NCBI GenBank assembly: GCA_016298065.1
Contig: JAEDDN010000005.1
Span: 1 to 64,000 of the forward strand
Length of the DNA: 64,000 nucleotides
DNA from: Oscillospiraceae bacterium
Lineage (GTDB): Bacteria > Bacillota > Clostridia > Oscillospirales > Ruminococcaceae
Reading direction: 5' to 3'
In this document: piece after piece, positions 1 to 8,769 of the stretch
Layout: each line of letters begins with the position of its first letter
Position numbering within the stretch: position 1 is the stretch's first letter
Translations under genes and position numbers: made by a program
Notes under the pieces: generated by a model
Told to the model about the DNA's origin: nothing
Database searches by the model: none
The model's input: the letters and a program-made list of their open reading frames with translations, nothing else

Positions 1-156
1 TTACAAATCAATATCGGTCATCGGAGGACAGTACGCCGTAGCGTAGGGGATCGTAAAGCGTTTGCTTTGCAGGCCGCCTGTTGGATAAGATGTCGAGTGA
101 GCTCGGAACGAATGGCTTTTTGCCTTTTGTGCCGGGCATTTTTATAGGAGGCATTT

Positions 157-585
157 ATGACCGCAGCAAACATCACCCTTACACCCCTTACCGAAGACGA
201 CCGCGAGCAGTTCATCCTCGACAATCAGTACGCCTTCAAATACGGCGCAGTCGAAGAGTTCGGCATGCGCGACGACCACCTTGACGGCGACGGCGAGATC
301 ATCTCCCGCAAGACCATTGAACACTGCATCGACCACGGCGTCGCCTACCGCATCCGCGAGGACGGCAAAATCGTCGGCGGGCTGATCCTGAAGATCGACG
401 AGCAGACGAAGCATAACGAGCTTGAGATCCTGTTCGTTTCTCCCGACGTTCACAGCAAGGGCGTCGGCACCGCCGCGTGGCGACAGGTCGAGCGCCTTTA
501 CCCCGAAACGCAGGTGTGGGAGACCTGCACGCCGTATTTCGAGAAACGCAGGCAGATATACGGTTGTTGCAACATATCTCGGTGA
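157..585 (+). pseudogene. GNAT-family N-acetyltransferase, 3'-truncated fragment
   Basis: The first 130 or so codons read as a GNAT acetyltransferase: an N-terminal alpha/beta segment, a central strand (about residues 68-80), and the acetyl-CoA-binding turn with V-x-S-K-G-V-G-T near residues 97-103. A clear ribosome site (taggaggc) precedes the ATG. The family normally continues for some 25 more residues after the Y-F-E-K-R segment. Here the reading frame runs into unrelated sequence after about base 549 and stops at 585. The coding region is strongly GC-rich (third positions mostly G or C), unlike everything after base 550. The substrate is unknown. It is best treated as a broken gene or an assembly-chimera fragment. 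Confidence 0.75.
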
Positions 586-1501
586 TGCAACGCATCAGCC
601 CGCTTATGCAACCGCTTACCTTACAATAGAAAAAGCTTCTGCAACCATTACCGTATCTTGTGCAGACTCCATTTACTACGGCGATATTCGCAACCCCAGG
701 TCACCTGTTGCACTGCTCGGCGTTTCGGTTTCCGGTATGGTCGGTGGTGATAATCTGAGATGGGTTTATCCTTACATTGTTTGGTCTCCGAACTTCGCTA
801 ATGTAGGAGAATACACCGTTCACGCAAGATATTCACCAAATCCTAACTACGACATTACGGTAGTTGACGCAACCTTAAATATTATTCCACGCCCTGTTAC
901 CGTTACTATTGATAACAAAGAAAAGACTTACGGCGACGAGGATCCGGAATTAACCTACAGCATAGATAACCTTGCTTTTGACGATACTCTTGATATTACA
1001 CTTGCCCGTGAGGAAGGCGAAGATGTCGGTACTTACGATATCACCGCAACTCTTGAGGAAAACGATAACTATATCGTTACGGTTGTCGGCGAAAACGATG
1101 ACAAAGGTATCTTTACCATTAATCCTAAGAAAATTATTATAAAGGTTGACGACGCTTCAAAGACAGTAGGAGAAAAAGACCCCGAATTTACCGTAACCAT
1201 TACAGATTTAGACGGTAATCCTTTGGATCCTGACGAAGTTAAACTAAAGTTTGCTCGTGAAGAAGGCGAAGCTGTCGGCACCTACAAGATTTTCGCTGCA
1301 ATCAACAACCCGAATTATGTGATTGATGAAGATGTTTCTTCTGACGGTGTTTTGACAATTAACCCTGTCAAAGCAGTAGCCGATACTCCCGTGACCGGCG
1401 ACAATGCTCACTTAATTTTATGGTTTGTTGTTATGCTTCTTGCTATGGTTGCTATGTTATCTCTTGTAGTTATAAACCGCAAAAGAAAAACAACAAAGTA
1501 A
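548..1501 (+). pseudogene. MBG-domain cell-surface protein, 5'-truncated fragment
   Basis: From about base 548 the open frame is typical of MBG-domain (bacterial Ig-like) surface proteins. Two repeats are visible: each starts with a V-T-V or I-I-I-K-V strand, has a K-T-x-G-x-x-D-P-E core, then A-R-E-E-G-E-x-V-G-T-Y, and ends in a T-I-N-P linker. The C-terminus carries a P-V-T-G-D-N motif, a hydrophobic stretch of about 20 residues and a basic tail (R-K-R-K-T-T-K), which looks like a variant cell-wall sorting signal. Upstream of 548 the same frame is the out-of-frame reading of the acetyltransferase, so the true N-terminus, signal peptide and remaining repeats are missing. A role in adhesion or surface decoration is inferred from the family. 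Confidence 0.7.
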
Positions 1502-1547
1502 CTGTAGCTTATAAGCTTCATACGGTATGATTTTAAAAAATCATAAT

Positions 1548-1583
1548 AAAAAGTCCTGAGGCAAAATGCCTCAGGACTTTTTA
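1548..1583 (+). terminator. Rho-independent terminator
   Basis: A perfect stem (aagtcctgaggc with gcctcaggactt) around an aaaat loop is flanked by A and T runs. It sits 47 bases after the stop of the MBG-domain fragment. Confidence 0.85.
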
Positions 1584-1591
1584 AATAATCA

Positions 1592-1620
1592 TTGAAAAAT
1601 CTATATATCTATAGTATAAT
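1592..1620 (+). promoter_or_regulatory. Sigma-A-type promoter for the radical SAM gene
   Basis: TTGAAA at 1592-1597 and TATAAT at 1615-1620 are separated by exactly 17 bases. The -35 box coincides with a TTG that could be mistaken for a start codon, which supports the downstream start at 1703. Confidence 0.8.
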
Positions 1621-1651
1621 GATTATTGACTTAAGATACCCGACTATTCTG

Positions 1652-1674
1652 CCGATAAGCATAATGCTTATCGG
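1652..1674 (+). promoter_or_regulatory. Perfect inverted repeat in the 5' leader of the radical SAM gene
   Basis: Arms ccgataagca and tgcttatcgg pair perfectly around a taa loop. No T run follows, so it is not a terminator. It lies about 30 bases after the -10 box and 28 bases before the start codon. It could be an operator or an RNA element controlling translation. Confidence 0.6.
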
Positions 1675-1702
1675 TGTTATAACCGTTAATGGAGGTTTTT
1701 AT

Positions 1703-2488
1703 ATGGCTTTTGCGTTTATACAAAATTATCTTGCGCCGAAATGCACCGAAGAAGACCAAATTGATATGACATATAATTCCCATATGGTGCTGTATGACCG
1801 CTGTAACTATCGTTGCGCTTATTGCGTACAAGCTCAAAAGGACTTTAATAACGCTTCTGACGAACGCTATCATGAGCTTAGTGATAATGAGTTTATAGCT
1901 ACGATTTTAAAGCTTATGGAAACAGGCAAAAACTTTAAGTTTTCAGGCGGTGAACCGACTCTTAACCCCGACGTTGAAAAACATCTTAAAATAGTAAAGG
2001 ACCTTGGCGGAACAATATTTTTTGACACCAACGGCTCACGCCCCGACATTGTAAAAAATCTTTTGGATAAAGGGCTTATCGACGTTTTGGCGGTTTCCTT
2101 AAAGGGACTTTCTCCCGAAGAATGTCTTGACAACGCTAAAATTAAACGCAAAGATTTTTGCTGGGATAATCCCTTTAAAACCATTGAATACGGCTCACAC
2201 ACCCCTAATGTCAAGGTTATTATCACCCACGTTTGTTATAACGATGTGTCGCTCGATGAGCTTAGACGCTTTTCCGAGCTTTTGGAGCCATACCCCGATG
2301 TATACTATAAAATCAACAACCTCTTTTTTGAACAGTCAGCAGGCGGAGAATATGTAAGAGCGGATTCCGGTAGGATAGTCGAGCTTTTAAAGGAACTTCA
2401 AGCTCAAAAACCGTTTTGGAAAGGCCGAATGATTTACGTTGACAATCCAAGCGGTGTAAGTAATTACGATAAAATTTTATTTATGTAG
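1703..2488 (+). CDS. Radical SAM protein of unknown substrate
   Basis: This 261-residue protein has the radical SAM 4Fe-4S cysteine motif C-N-Y-R-C-A-Y-C at residues 34-41, an S-G-G-E-P-T motif at about 81-86 that contacts S-adenosylmethionine, and a D-T-N-G strand near 108-111. It is about the size of a bare SAM barrel with no second cluster domain visible, so the substrate cannot be named. The start at 1703 is chosen because ggaggt lies 7 bases before it and the promoter overlaps the longer reading frame. It is monocistronic: its own promoter lies upstream and a terminator follows. Anaerobic peptide, tRNA or cofactor modification are all possible. Confidence 0.75.
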   Translation: MAFAFIQNYLAPKCTEEDQIDMTYNSHMVLYDRCNYRCAYCVQAQKDFNNASDERYHELSDNEFIATILKLMETGKNFKFSGGEPTLNPDVEKHLKIVKDLGGTIFFDTNGSRPDIVKNLLDKGLIDVLAVSLKGLSPEECLDNAKIKRKDFCWDNPFKTIEYGSHTPNVKVIITHVCYNDVSLDELRRFSELLEPYPDVYYKINNLFFEQSAGGEYVRADSGRIVELLKELQAQKPFWKGRMIYVDNPSGVSNYDKILFM

Positions 2489-2496
2489 CTTATGTT

Positions 2497-2526
2497 TAAA
2501 GGCGATACCAAAAGATATCGCCTTTT
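2497..2526 (+). terminator. Terminator between radical SAM gene and convergent tetR
   Basis: The stem aaaggcgata / tatcgccttt has a short loop and is followed by ttattttt. The A-rich left flank could also serve the convergent minus-strand gene. Confidence 0.75.
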
Positions 2527-2530
2527 ATTT

Positions 2531-3058
2531 TTACTCTGTACAGAATACGTTTTCCAAAAACACCTCGGTTAAAACCTCGGCTGTTACGGGGTTATCCTCC
2601 TTAAGCCATACAATAGCGGTGTTATAAAGTGCGCCCATAAAGGAATACAGATGATAGCGTTTAGGTGAATTAGCAGGCATAGAGCCTGCTACCATCTCCT
2701 GAAACTGATTAAATTCCTCCAAAAGCATTGTACCAAAGCCCGAATTATAAAGGTTTAAGATATATTTTTTGTACTTATAAAAATAGTAAAAGGCACGCTT
2801 TACATTCTTTTTTGAGGTGTAATCGCTAAGGTCAAAGGGTGCGTTTTTTTGGTATTTATCCAAAACCTCCCTAACTACCGTTACGAGTACGTCCTCCTTG
2901 GAGCTGTAGTTGCGGTAAAACGAGGCTCTCGCAACATTTGCGCTTCTTATTATATCGCTTATGGTAACGTCGTCGAGCGATCTTTGCTGTATAAGTTTAA
3001 ACACCGTGCCCGTTATTGCGTTTTTTACACGCATATTTTCCGATTTTCTTTTATCCAT
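2531..3058 (-). CDS. TetR/AcrR-family transcriptional regulator
   Basis: This 175-residue protein has an N-terminal TetR helix-turn-helix (about residues 28-50, with T-I-S-D-I-I, A-N-V-A-R-A-S-F-Y-R-N-Y and S-K-E-D motifs). The C-terminal part is an all-helical ligand and dimer domain. The ATG at 3058 is preferred because gggag lies upstream, while the frame could open 9 codons earlier. It is divergent from the degV-family gene, and the intergenic region holds TGATACA half-sites, so it probably controls itself and that neighbour. The ligand is unknown; a fatty acid or acyl-CoA would fit a DegV partner but is only inferred. Confidence 0.85.
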   Translation of the reverse strand: MDKRKSENMRVKNAITGTVFKLIQQRSLDDVTISDIIRSANVARASFYRNYSSKEDVLVTVVREVLDKYQKNAPFDLSDYTSKKNVKRAFYYFYKYKKYILNLYNSGFGTMLLEEFNQFQEMVAGSMPANSPKRYHLYSFMGALYNTAIVWLKEDNPVTAEVLTEVFLENVFCTE

Positions 3059-3077
3059 AACACCGCTCCATCTAATA

Positions 3078-3150
3078 TGATACATTATTACATAAAATGT
3101 ATCACTTTAGCTATTGCGATTATTTTTTTAATGTGATACACTTGTCACAT
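3078..3150. promoter_or_regulatory. Candidate TetR operators between tetR and degV-family gene
   Basis: A 27-bp inverted repeat has 9-bp arms (TGATACATT at 3078-3086, AATGTATCA at 3096-3104). A second 20-bp repeat has ATGTGA at 3131-3136 and TCACAT at 3145-3150. TGATACA occurs three times counting both strands, which supports a common recognition half-site for the divergent TetR protein. Confidence 0.6.
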
Positions 3151-3228
3151 ATACAGTATATCATAAAATGTAAAATTGGTAAAACATTAAGTAAATCGTC
3201 CTTTTGGGCGGCTTAATCGGAGGTTTAT

Positions 3229-4116
3229 ATGAGTAATTATTGTTTGACTTGTTGTTCTACGGCGGATTTATCTAAAGAATATTTAGAAAAACGAGACGTA
3301 AAATATGCTTGCTTTCACTTTGAACTTGACGGAAAAGACCATCTTGATGATATGTGGCAAAGTATGTCGCCAAAAGACCTTTATGACCAAATGCTTGCAG
3401 GTGCGTCCGCTAAAACCTCGCAAATTCCTATGGTAGAATATGAGGAGTTTTTTGAGAGCATTTTAAAGGAAGGCAAAGATATTTTGCACTTAAGCCTTTC
3501 AAGCGGTCTTTCGGGCTCGTGTAGTTCCGCTAAGGTTGTAGCCGAAGAGCTTAAAGAACGCTATCCCGACAGAAAGATTTACGTTGTGGATTCGCTCGCT
3601 GCTTCAAGCGGATACGGACTTTTTGTAGATACCTTAGCCGATATGAGAGATGAGGGCATGGATATAGACACCCTTTTTAACTGGGCTGAGGCGCATAAGC
3701 TTAATATGCACCACTGGTTTTTCTCAAGTGATTTGACCTTTTATATAAGAGGCGGTAGAGTTTCAAAAGCCTCGGGAACTATCGGAACCATTTTGGGAAT
3801 ATGTCCGCTTCTTAACGTAAATAACACAGGTCATTTAATCCCAAGAGAAAAGGTCAGAAGTAAAAAAAGAGCTATTCAGCGTGTAGTAGACAAAATGGCA
3901 GAACACGCAGATAACGGCACCGAGTATAGCGGTAAGTGCTTTGTCAGCCATTCGCTTATTGACGAGGACGCCCAAAAAGTAGTCGAGCTAATCGAAAAGA
4001 CCTTTCCAAACCTCGCCGAAAAGCCGAAATGCTTCCCTATCGGCGCAACTGTAGGCGCTCACTCAGGCCCGGGAACTATCGCAGTATTTTTCTGGGGCGA
4101 CAAAAGAGGAGAATAA
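3229..4116 (+). CDS. DegV-family fatty-acid-binding protein
   Basis: A 295-residue DegV (FakB-type) protein. The N-terminal C-S-T-A-D-L segment matches the start of the lipid-binding domain. The S-S-G-L-S-G-S loop near residue 101 and the R-G-G-R-V-S-K motif in the second half are family marks. In Gram-positive bacteria FakB proteins present fatty acids to the kinase FakA for phospholipid synthesis; no fakA is visible in this window. A strong ribosome site (cggaggt) lies 7 bases before the ATG. The adjacent divergent TetR gene and shared operator-like repeats suggest lipid-responsive control, which is an inference. Confidence 0.85.
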   Translation: MSNYCLTCCSTADLSKEYLEKRDVKYACFHFELDGKDHLDDMWQSMSPKDLYDQMLAGASAKTSQIPMVEYEEFFESILKEGKDILHLSLSSGLSGSCSSAKVVAEELKERYPDRKIYVVDSLAASSGYGLFVDTLADMRDEGMDIDTLFNWAEAHKLNMHHWFFSSDLTFYIRGGRVSKASGTIGTILGICPLLNVNNTGHLIPREKVRSKKRAIQRVVDKMAEHADNGTEYSGKCFVSHSLIDEDAQKVVELIEKTFPNLAEKPKCFPIGATVGAHSGPGTIAVFFWGDKRGE

Positions 4117-4130
4117 TTAAAAGTAACATA

Positions 4131-4166
4131 AAAAAGGTCGCAAGGCGTTTGCCTTGCGACCTTTTA
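4131..4166. terminator. Bidirectional terminator between degV-family gene and galM
   Basis: The stem aaggtcgcaaggc / gccttgcgacctt around gttt has an A run before and a T run after. This suits both convergent genes. Confidence 0.85.
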
Positions 4167-4176
4167 ATATTTTAAG

Positions 4177-5217
4177 CTATTTTACCGTATCAAACTTATA
4201 AACGGTAGTAAAGTTATATTCCTCGCCTTTTCTCAAAATCGGTGACGGGAAATGCGGATTTGCAAGAGAGTTCGGGAAATACTGTGTTTCTAAGCAAAAG
4301 CCGTCACGTTTTTTATACTGATGTCCGCCTTTGCCTGCAACCTCGTCCATACAGTTGCCTGCATAAAACTGTATAGCGGGCTTATCGGTATAAACGGTAA
4401 GTCTTCTTGCGCATTTGTCTGCAAGTACTTCGGCCGCTAAGGTAAGCTTCTTTTCGGCAGTCTTTAACACAAAGTTGTGGTCATAACCGCTTGTTGTTTT
4501 AAAGTCAGGCACCTTATCTATTTCGTCGCCGATAGTTTTAAATTCTCTAAAGTCAAATACCGTACCTGCAACCGACAAAACCTCGCCTGTAGGACAGCAA
4601 TCGGTATCAACAGGTGTATAAAAGTCTGCATATATTTTCATCTTGTGATTTACTATTGTGCCCGAAGTATGTCCGTTTAGGTTAAAGTAAGCGTGGTTTG
4701 TTAAGTTTACAATGGTATCTTTGTCGCTTACTGCCTTATATTCGAGCTTTAAGGCGTTGTCGTCAGAGAGAGTATATGTAACGGTAACCTCTACGTTTCC
4801 GGGGAATTTTGCAGACATATCCTCATCGTAAAGCTTACAGATAAGCTTATCGCCCTGAGCGGTTATATCCCAAACTCTTACGTCATAGCCGTTAGGTCCG
4901 CCGTGGAGGTTATTTGTGCCCTCGTTTGCGCAGATTTTATATTCGGTACCGTTTAAGGTAAACTCTGCGTTTTTAATGCGGTTTGAGTGTCTGCCGATAA
5001 TAGCGCCCAGATATCCGCCGTGGCTCATATATTCTGTCGGTGTGTCATAGCCTAAAAGCACGTCGTCCACCTTACCGTTTTCGTCAGGTGTTTTTATTGA
5101 TACGAGCGTTGCGCCCAAGGTCATTACCGATACCTGTGTTGTACCGTTGTCCAAGGTAAAAAGCTCGATTTGCTTGCCGTTATATTCCCCGAAAGGCGTT
5201 TTTGTGATTTTGGTCAT
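4177..5217 (-). CDS. galM: Aldose 1-epimerase (mutarotase)
   Basis: A 346-residue GalM-type beta-sandwich enzyme that interconverts alpha and beta anomers of galactose or glucose in the cytoplasm. Family marks are G-R-H-S-N-R-I at about 75-81, L-H-G-G-P at 104-108, the catalytic histidine in T-N-H-A-Y-F-N-L (His175), and the catalytic glutamate in L-E-T-Q-Y-F-P-N (about Glu310). The ribosome site aaggag precedes the ATG. It is the last gene of the minus-strand run that starts near 12 kb, with a 26-base gap after the SpoIID-type gene. No galK or galT is nearby, so it is probably a general mutarotase. Confidence 0.92.
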   Translation of the reverse strand: MTKITKTPFGEYNGKQIELFTLDNGTTQVSVMTLGATLVSIKTPDENGKVDDVLLGYDTPTEYMSHGGYLGAIIGRHSNRIKNAEFTLNGTEYKICANEGTNNLHGGPNGYDVRVWDITAQGDKLICKLYDEDMSAKFPGNVEVTVTYTLSDDNALKLEYKAVSDKDTIVNLTNHAYFNLNGHTSGTIVNHKMKIYADFYTPVDTDCCPTGEVLSVAGTVFDFREFKTIGDEIDKVPDFKTTSGYDHNFVLKTAEKKLTLAAEVLADKCARRLTVYTDKPAIQFYAGNCMDEVAGKGGHQYKKRDGFCLETQYFPNSLANPHFPSPILRKGEEYNFTTVYKFDTVK

Positions 5218-5243
5218 AATAAATTCTCCTTTTTAGTTAATAT

Positions 5244-6539
5244 TTATCCCACCGTACAGCCCTTGTAATAATGCTGCAGGATTTGTACATAACTCATACC
5301 CTCGTTTTTAGCGTAGCCCTTTGCGCCTATCTGGCTCATACCTACGCCGTGACCGTAGCCGTTTGTAATAAAGGTAAAGGTTTCGTTTGAATATGTAACG
5401 CTGAACTTTGGACTTCTTATTCCGTAGCCTAAGAGCGTTTCTCTTACATATCTGCCTGTTTTTTGTACTCCGCAGATATTTATTGCATTTACATAATAGC
5501 CGTCGGTGTAATTTACTATGCTAAACCAGCCTGACGGATCGCCCGAAGGAGTAATGCCGCAGCTTGCAAGCTTTGATTTCATCTGCGCTAAGGTATAGGT
5601 AGTGGTGACAAGAGAGTTGTCGTATTTTGACTCAACGCCTACAAGATAAGGCACGCTACTGCCCCAAACATACGCAGCGCTTTGAGTATGCCCACCGCTT
5701 GAAGCGTGATATACCGTCTGAGCAACGCTTCCGTTATAGTAAACAAGCTTTCCAGCAACCTGCTCAACAAGCCTTACCGTTTGTGCGTTAGGCGTTTTCA
5801 TTGAAACAGACGGAGCAGAGCTTCTTAAATTAGAATATTTTACATAAGAGTGTGCGGCTACCGCCTGTGCCTTATATGCTTCGTTGTAAGCGGAAATAGG
5901 CGCTTCATTTGCCGCACCCACTATCTCACACTGAACCATACCGCTTAAAACGGTAACTGCATCTGCCTTATACTGTGTGCCGCCGAATGTTACCGAAAGG
6001 GTTATTCCGCTGGGAGTATATTCGGGCATACCCAGCACCGAATCGAGCGCACTGCGTGTGCTTTGAGAAGCAGGTGGACTTGGAGCAGTACCTTGCGAGG
6101 TGCCCTGCGAAGAAGTGGTTGTACCGCCTTGCGAGGAGGTAGGTGTATTAGGTTGAGTGTCTACCGAAGGAGTATCTATAATAGTAGTACCTGCGCCCTC
6201 TTGTACAAAAATTTCGGGAGTTGCGCTTACAGTAACCGAAGCGTCTATCTTAGCTATCTGCTCGGGGGCGGGCGTTGCAGGAGGTTCGGGAGTTACTTCT
6301 TCTTTAGGTTCTTCTTCGCTAACCTCAAACAAAGGCTCGCTTGCAACAAGCGGTCTTAAAAGCTCAATATCATAATCTATCTGCTCTAATTCCTGTTCGT
6401 TTTCAGTTAAAACCACATAATCCTCTGATAAACTTAGTTCACTTAAAGCGTTTATCTTTCCGAGCCCGTATATAAACGCAAGCGTAAATATAAGCACTGC
6501 GCTTAAAAGGCATATTAGCTGAACGTGCAGTTTTTTCAT
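5244..6539 (-). CDS. SpoIID/LytB-domain protein, membrane anchored
   Basis: This 431-residue protein has an N-terminal membrane segment (about 7-25), an extracytoplasmic linker rich in Thr, Ser, Pro and Gly (about 75-165) and a C-terminal SpoIID domain. Visible motifs are Y-H-A-S-S-G-G-H-T, Y-L-V-G-V-E-S, and G-Y-G-H-G-V-G-M-S-Q-x-G near residue 396, as in SpoIID, a lytic transglycosylase that cleaves peptidoglycan during engulfment. The linker is longer than in classic SpoIID and SpoIIP is not adjacent, so this may be the engulfment enzyme itself or a LytB-type paralogue. It sits between the class B sortase gene and galM. Confidence 0.85.
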   Translation of the reverse strand: MKKLHVQLICLLSAVLIFTLAFIYGLGKINALSELSLSEDYVVLTENEQELEQIDYDIELLRPLVASEPLFEVSEEEPKEEVTPEPPATPAPEQIAKIDASVTVSATPEIFVQEGAGTTIIDTPSVDTQPNTPTSSQGGTTTSSQGTSQGTAPSPPASQSTRSALDSVLGMPEYTPSGITLSVTFGGTQYKADAVTVLSGMVQCEIVGAANEAPISAYNEAYKAQAVAAHSYVKYSNLRSSAPSVSMKTPNAQTVRLVEQVAGKLVYYNGSVAQTVYHASSGGHTQSAAYVWGSSVPYLVGVESKYDNSLVTTTYTLAQMKSKLASCGITPSGDPSGWFSIVNYTDGYYVNAINICGVQKTGRYVRETLLGYGIRSPKFSVTYSNETFTFITNGYGHGVGMSQIGAKGYAKNEGMSYVQILQHYYKGCTVG

Positions 6540-6579
6540 TATATCACTCCCTTTTAACGTCCTTTTTTCGCCTTAACCC

Positions 6580-7437
6580 TTACTGCTCGTCGGGTACATA
6601 TCTATTAGGGTTATAGATTACTTTTATATTTTCAAAGTCTGATAAGGTTTCGTTTTCTCTTAATTTTCTTGCGACTACGACAAACCGTGTATCATCATAT
6701 TCGTAATCACAGGTGGATAGGGTTAGCAGTTTATCGCCAAAAGCCACATCTATATCGGTATTAAAATAGCTTCTTGCGTTTACTTCTTTTATATATTCGC
6801 CAAACTCGTCCTCGGTCATATCTATGTGGTTAAAATACTCAAAGCCATCCTCCTCGGTGCTGTAGGGAAGCGATATAAACGCCCCTACAATCACATAGTC
6901 GGCGTTTTCATAAAGCGTATTAAAGGAAACTGTTTTGTGCGCTTTATAAAAGTCTATACTCTTATAGCTTCTTATGCTGTTAAAATACGAGCCGTCAGCC
7001 GCACTGTGTCCGTATAAAATTATATTTTCGCTTTGATAGTCTTTTGTTATCGTGCTTCGGTAATCGGCAAAAACACAGCCGAGCCTATGATAATTGCCGT
7101 AAAAGTCGGTTTTAAGATAATCGTTATTGTCGTGGGATAAAACCACAGGATAATCTATAACGCTACCCTCAATCTTAATCCAGCCGATAAAATCGTTATT
7201 TATACCGTAAAGCCTTGCAAAATCTATGTTTGCGCCTTCGGGGAGATTATTTATTTCGTCCTCGGTTGCTTTCTCATCTAAAAGGTCTTTTAGGTCATCG
7301 TTTTGCCTTTTTGCAGTAAAATAGTCCTTTAGGATAAATATAAGCATTATTAAAGAAATAAAAAATATAATCGCAAAAACTATTATAAGCACCGTATAAA
7401 GCTTATTTTTTTTAAACCCCTTATCCTTGCGACTCAT
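6580..7437 (-). CDS. Class B sortase
   Basis: A 285-residue sortase with an N-terminal membrane anchor (about 13-37). The catalytic triad is visible: His144 in L-Y-G-H-S, Cys243 in T-L-S-T-C, and Arg251 in D-T-R-F-V-V-V-A-R. The long insertion before the cysteine and the L-S-T-C-D-Y sequence place it in class B. It would cleave a C-terminal sorting signal on an exported protein and link it to the cell wall. No substrate lies next to it. The MBG fragment at the left edge ends in a P-V-T-G-D-N-type signal, but a link is speculative. Confidence 0.9.
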   Translation of the reverse strand: MSRKDKGFKKNKLYTVLIIVFAIIFFISLIMLIFILKDYFTAKRQNDDLKDLLDEKATEDEINNLPEGANIDFARLYGINNDFIGWIKIEGSVIDYPVVLSHDNNDYLKTDFYGNYHRLGCVFADYRSTITKDYQSENIILYGHSAADGSYFNSIRSYKSIDFYKAHKTVSFNTLYENADYVIVGAFISLPYSTEEDGFEYFNHIDMTEDEFGEYIKEVNARSYFNTDIDVAFGDKLLTLSTCDYEYDDTRFVVVARKLRENETLSDFENIKVIYNPNRYVPDEQ

Positions 7438-7464
7438 AATATCTGCCTTCCGATTTTAAACGAC

Positions 7465-8757
7465 TTATCCTATATATTCCTTATAATTTTCATTATAAAG
7501 CTCAGGTCTTATTATTGTCAACCGCAACATATTAAGCGCCCTTAAGCACGCCGACTCTCTTATATAATCACGCTCGTTTTGATATCTTGCAAAAAAGCAC
7601 CTTTCGCACCAGCACTTATTATCGTGAGCGACACAAATATATACTGTACCTACGGGCTTTTCTTCGCTTCCGCCCGTTGGCCCTGCGATACCGGTAATGG
7701 ATATGGCGTAATCGGCTTTACTTTTTTTAATCAGTCCCAACGCCATTTCGCAGGCAGTCTGATAGCTTACTGCGCCGTAAGTTTGGAGCGTTTTTTCGCT
7801 CACACCTAAAATAAGCTCTTTTATTCTGTTGGCGTAGGTAACTGCTCCCATTTCAAACACCTTGGAAGCACCCGAAATATCGGTTATCTGCGAAGCTAAA
7901 AGCCCGCCTGTACAGCTTTCCGCCGTGGCTACGGTTTTATTTTGGCTTGAAAGTAAGCTGACTACGGCGTTTGGCATACTTATAATATCTACACCGTAAA
8001 TTAAGCTGTCAAGCCTATCATAAAGCTTTTTAATCATACCTTCGATAAGGGTATTTGCCTCTTTTTCGGTTTTTGCCTTTGCGGTAACCCTTATCAGCAC
8101 CTGACCTGTTTTTGCATAAAGCGCAACGGTCGGGCTTTTTGACGCTACCAAATCCTCTATCTTTTCCTCCAGCGCAGACTCCCCTATGCCGTAAACATAA
8201 AGGCTCTTTGACGCTATTACTTCACTGCTTTTTTTAATAAGGTACGGCTTTACGCTTTTATAAAACATCGGTACAAGCTCTCTGGGAGGTCCGGGGAGCA
8301 ATATAACGCATTTGTCGCCGTTTTCTATTATAAAGCCGGGTGCCGTACCCTTGTCGTTATTTAAAACTATTGCGCCCTCGGGAACATACGCTTGCTTTAA
8401 GTTATTGTCGGTCATAACCTTGCCGCCACGCTCAAAAAACGCTTTTAGCTCATTTCCTATCTGCTCGTCGTAATGAGCGCTTATCCCCAGCACCTCGCAG
8501 ACAGTTTCCTTTGTTATATCGTCGGTGGTGGGTCCAAGGCCTCCTGTTATAAACACCATATCGCTTCGCTCGAGAGCAGTTTTTAATATGCTTTTAAAGC
8601 GTATATCGTTATCGCCGACAGCGGTGTGATAATATACGTTTATGCCTAAAGCGGCAAGCGACTCGGACAAAAACTTTGAGTGTGTGTTTAAAATGTTTCC
8701 TAAAATTATCTCTGTTCCTACCGATATAATTTCTGAATTAAGGCTCATCTTTATCAC
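7465..8757 (-). CDS. cinA: CinA-like protein, nicotinamide-nucleotide amidase
   Basis: About 430 residues. The N-terminal molybdopterin-binding-like domain is marked by V-G-T-E-I-I-L-G-N near the start and T-G-G-L-G-P-T-x-D-D near residue 72. The C-terminal PncC domain carries A-E-S-C-T-G-G and the I-T-G-I-A-G-P-x-G-G motif. The family deamidates nicotinamide mononucleotide in NAD salvage; the name reflects competence induction in other bacteria. The frame opens with GTG at 8757, with an ATG three codons later at 8748, and either could be used. The gap to thiI is 12 bases. Confidence 0.88.
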   Translation of the reverse strand: MIKMSLNSEIISVGTEIILGNILNTHSKFLSESLAALGINVYYHTAVGDNDIRFKSILKTALERSDMVFITGGLGPTTDDITKETVCEVLGISAHYDEQIGNELKAFFERGGKVMTDNNLKQAYVPEGAIVLNNDKGTAPGFIIENGDKCVILLPGPPRELVPMFYKSVKPYLIKKSSEVIASKSLYVYGIGESALEEKIEDLVASKSPTVALYAKTGQVLIRVTAKAKTEKEANTLIEGMIKKLYDRLDSLIYGVDIISMPNAVVSLLSSQNKTVATAESCTGGLLASQITDISGASKVFEMGAVTYANRIKELILGVSEKTLQTYGAVSYQTACEMALGLIKKSKADYAISITGIAGPTGGSEEKPVGTVYICVAHDNKCWCERCFFARYQNERDYIRESACLRALNMLRLTIIRPELYNENYKEYIG

Positions 8758-8769
8758 CGTACCTAAAAA

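Noticed and set aside
1..156. Possible features before the acetyltransferase fragment
   Set aside because: Only a ribosome site (taggaggc) is clear; the short overlapping frames on both strands have no motif.
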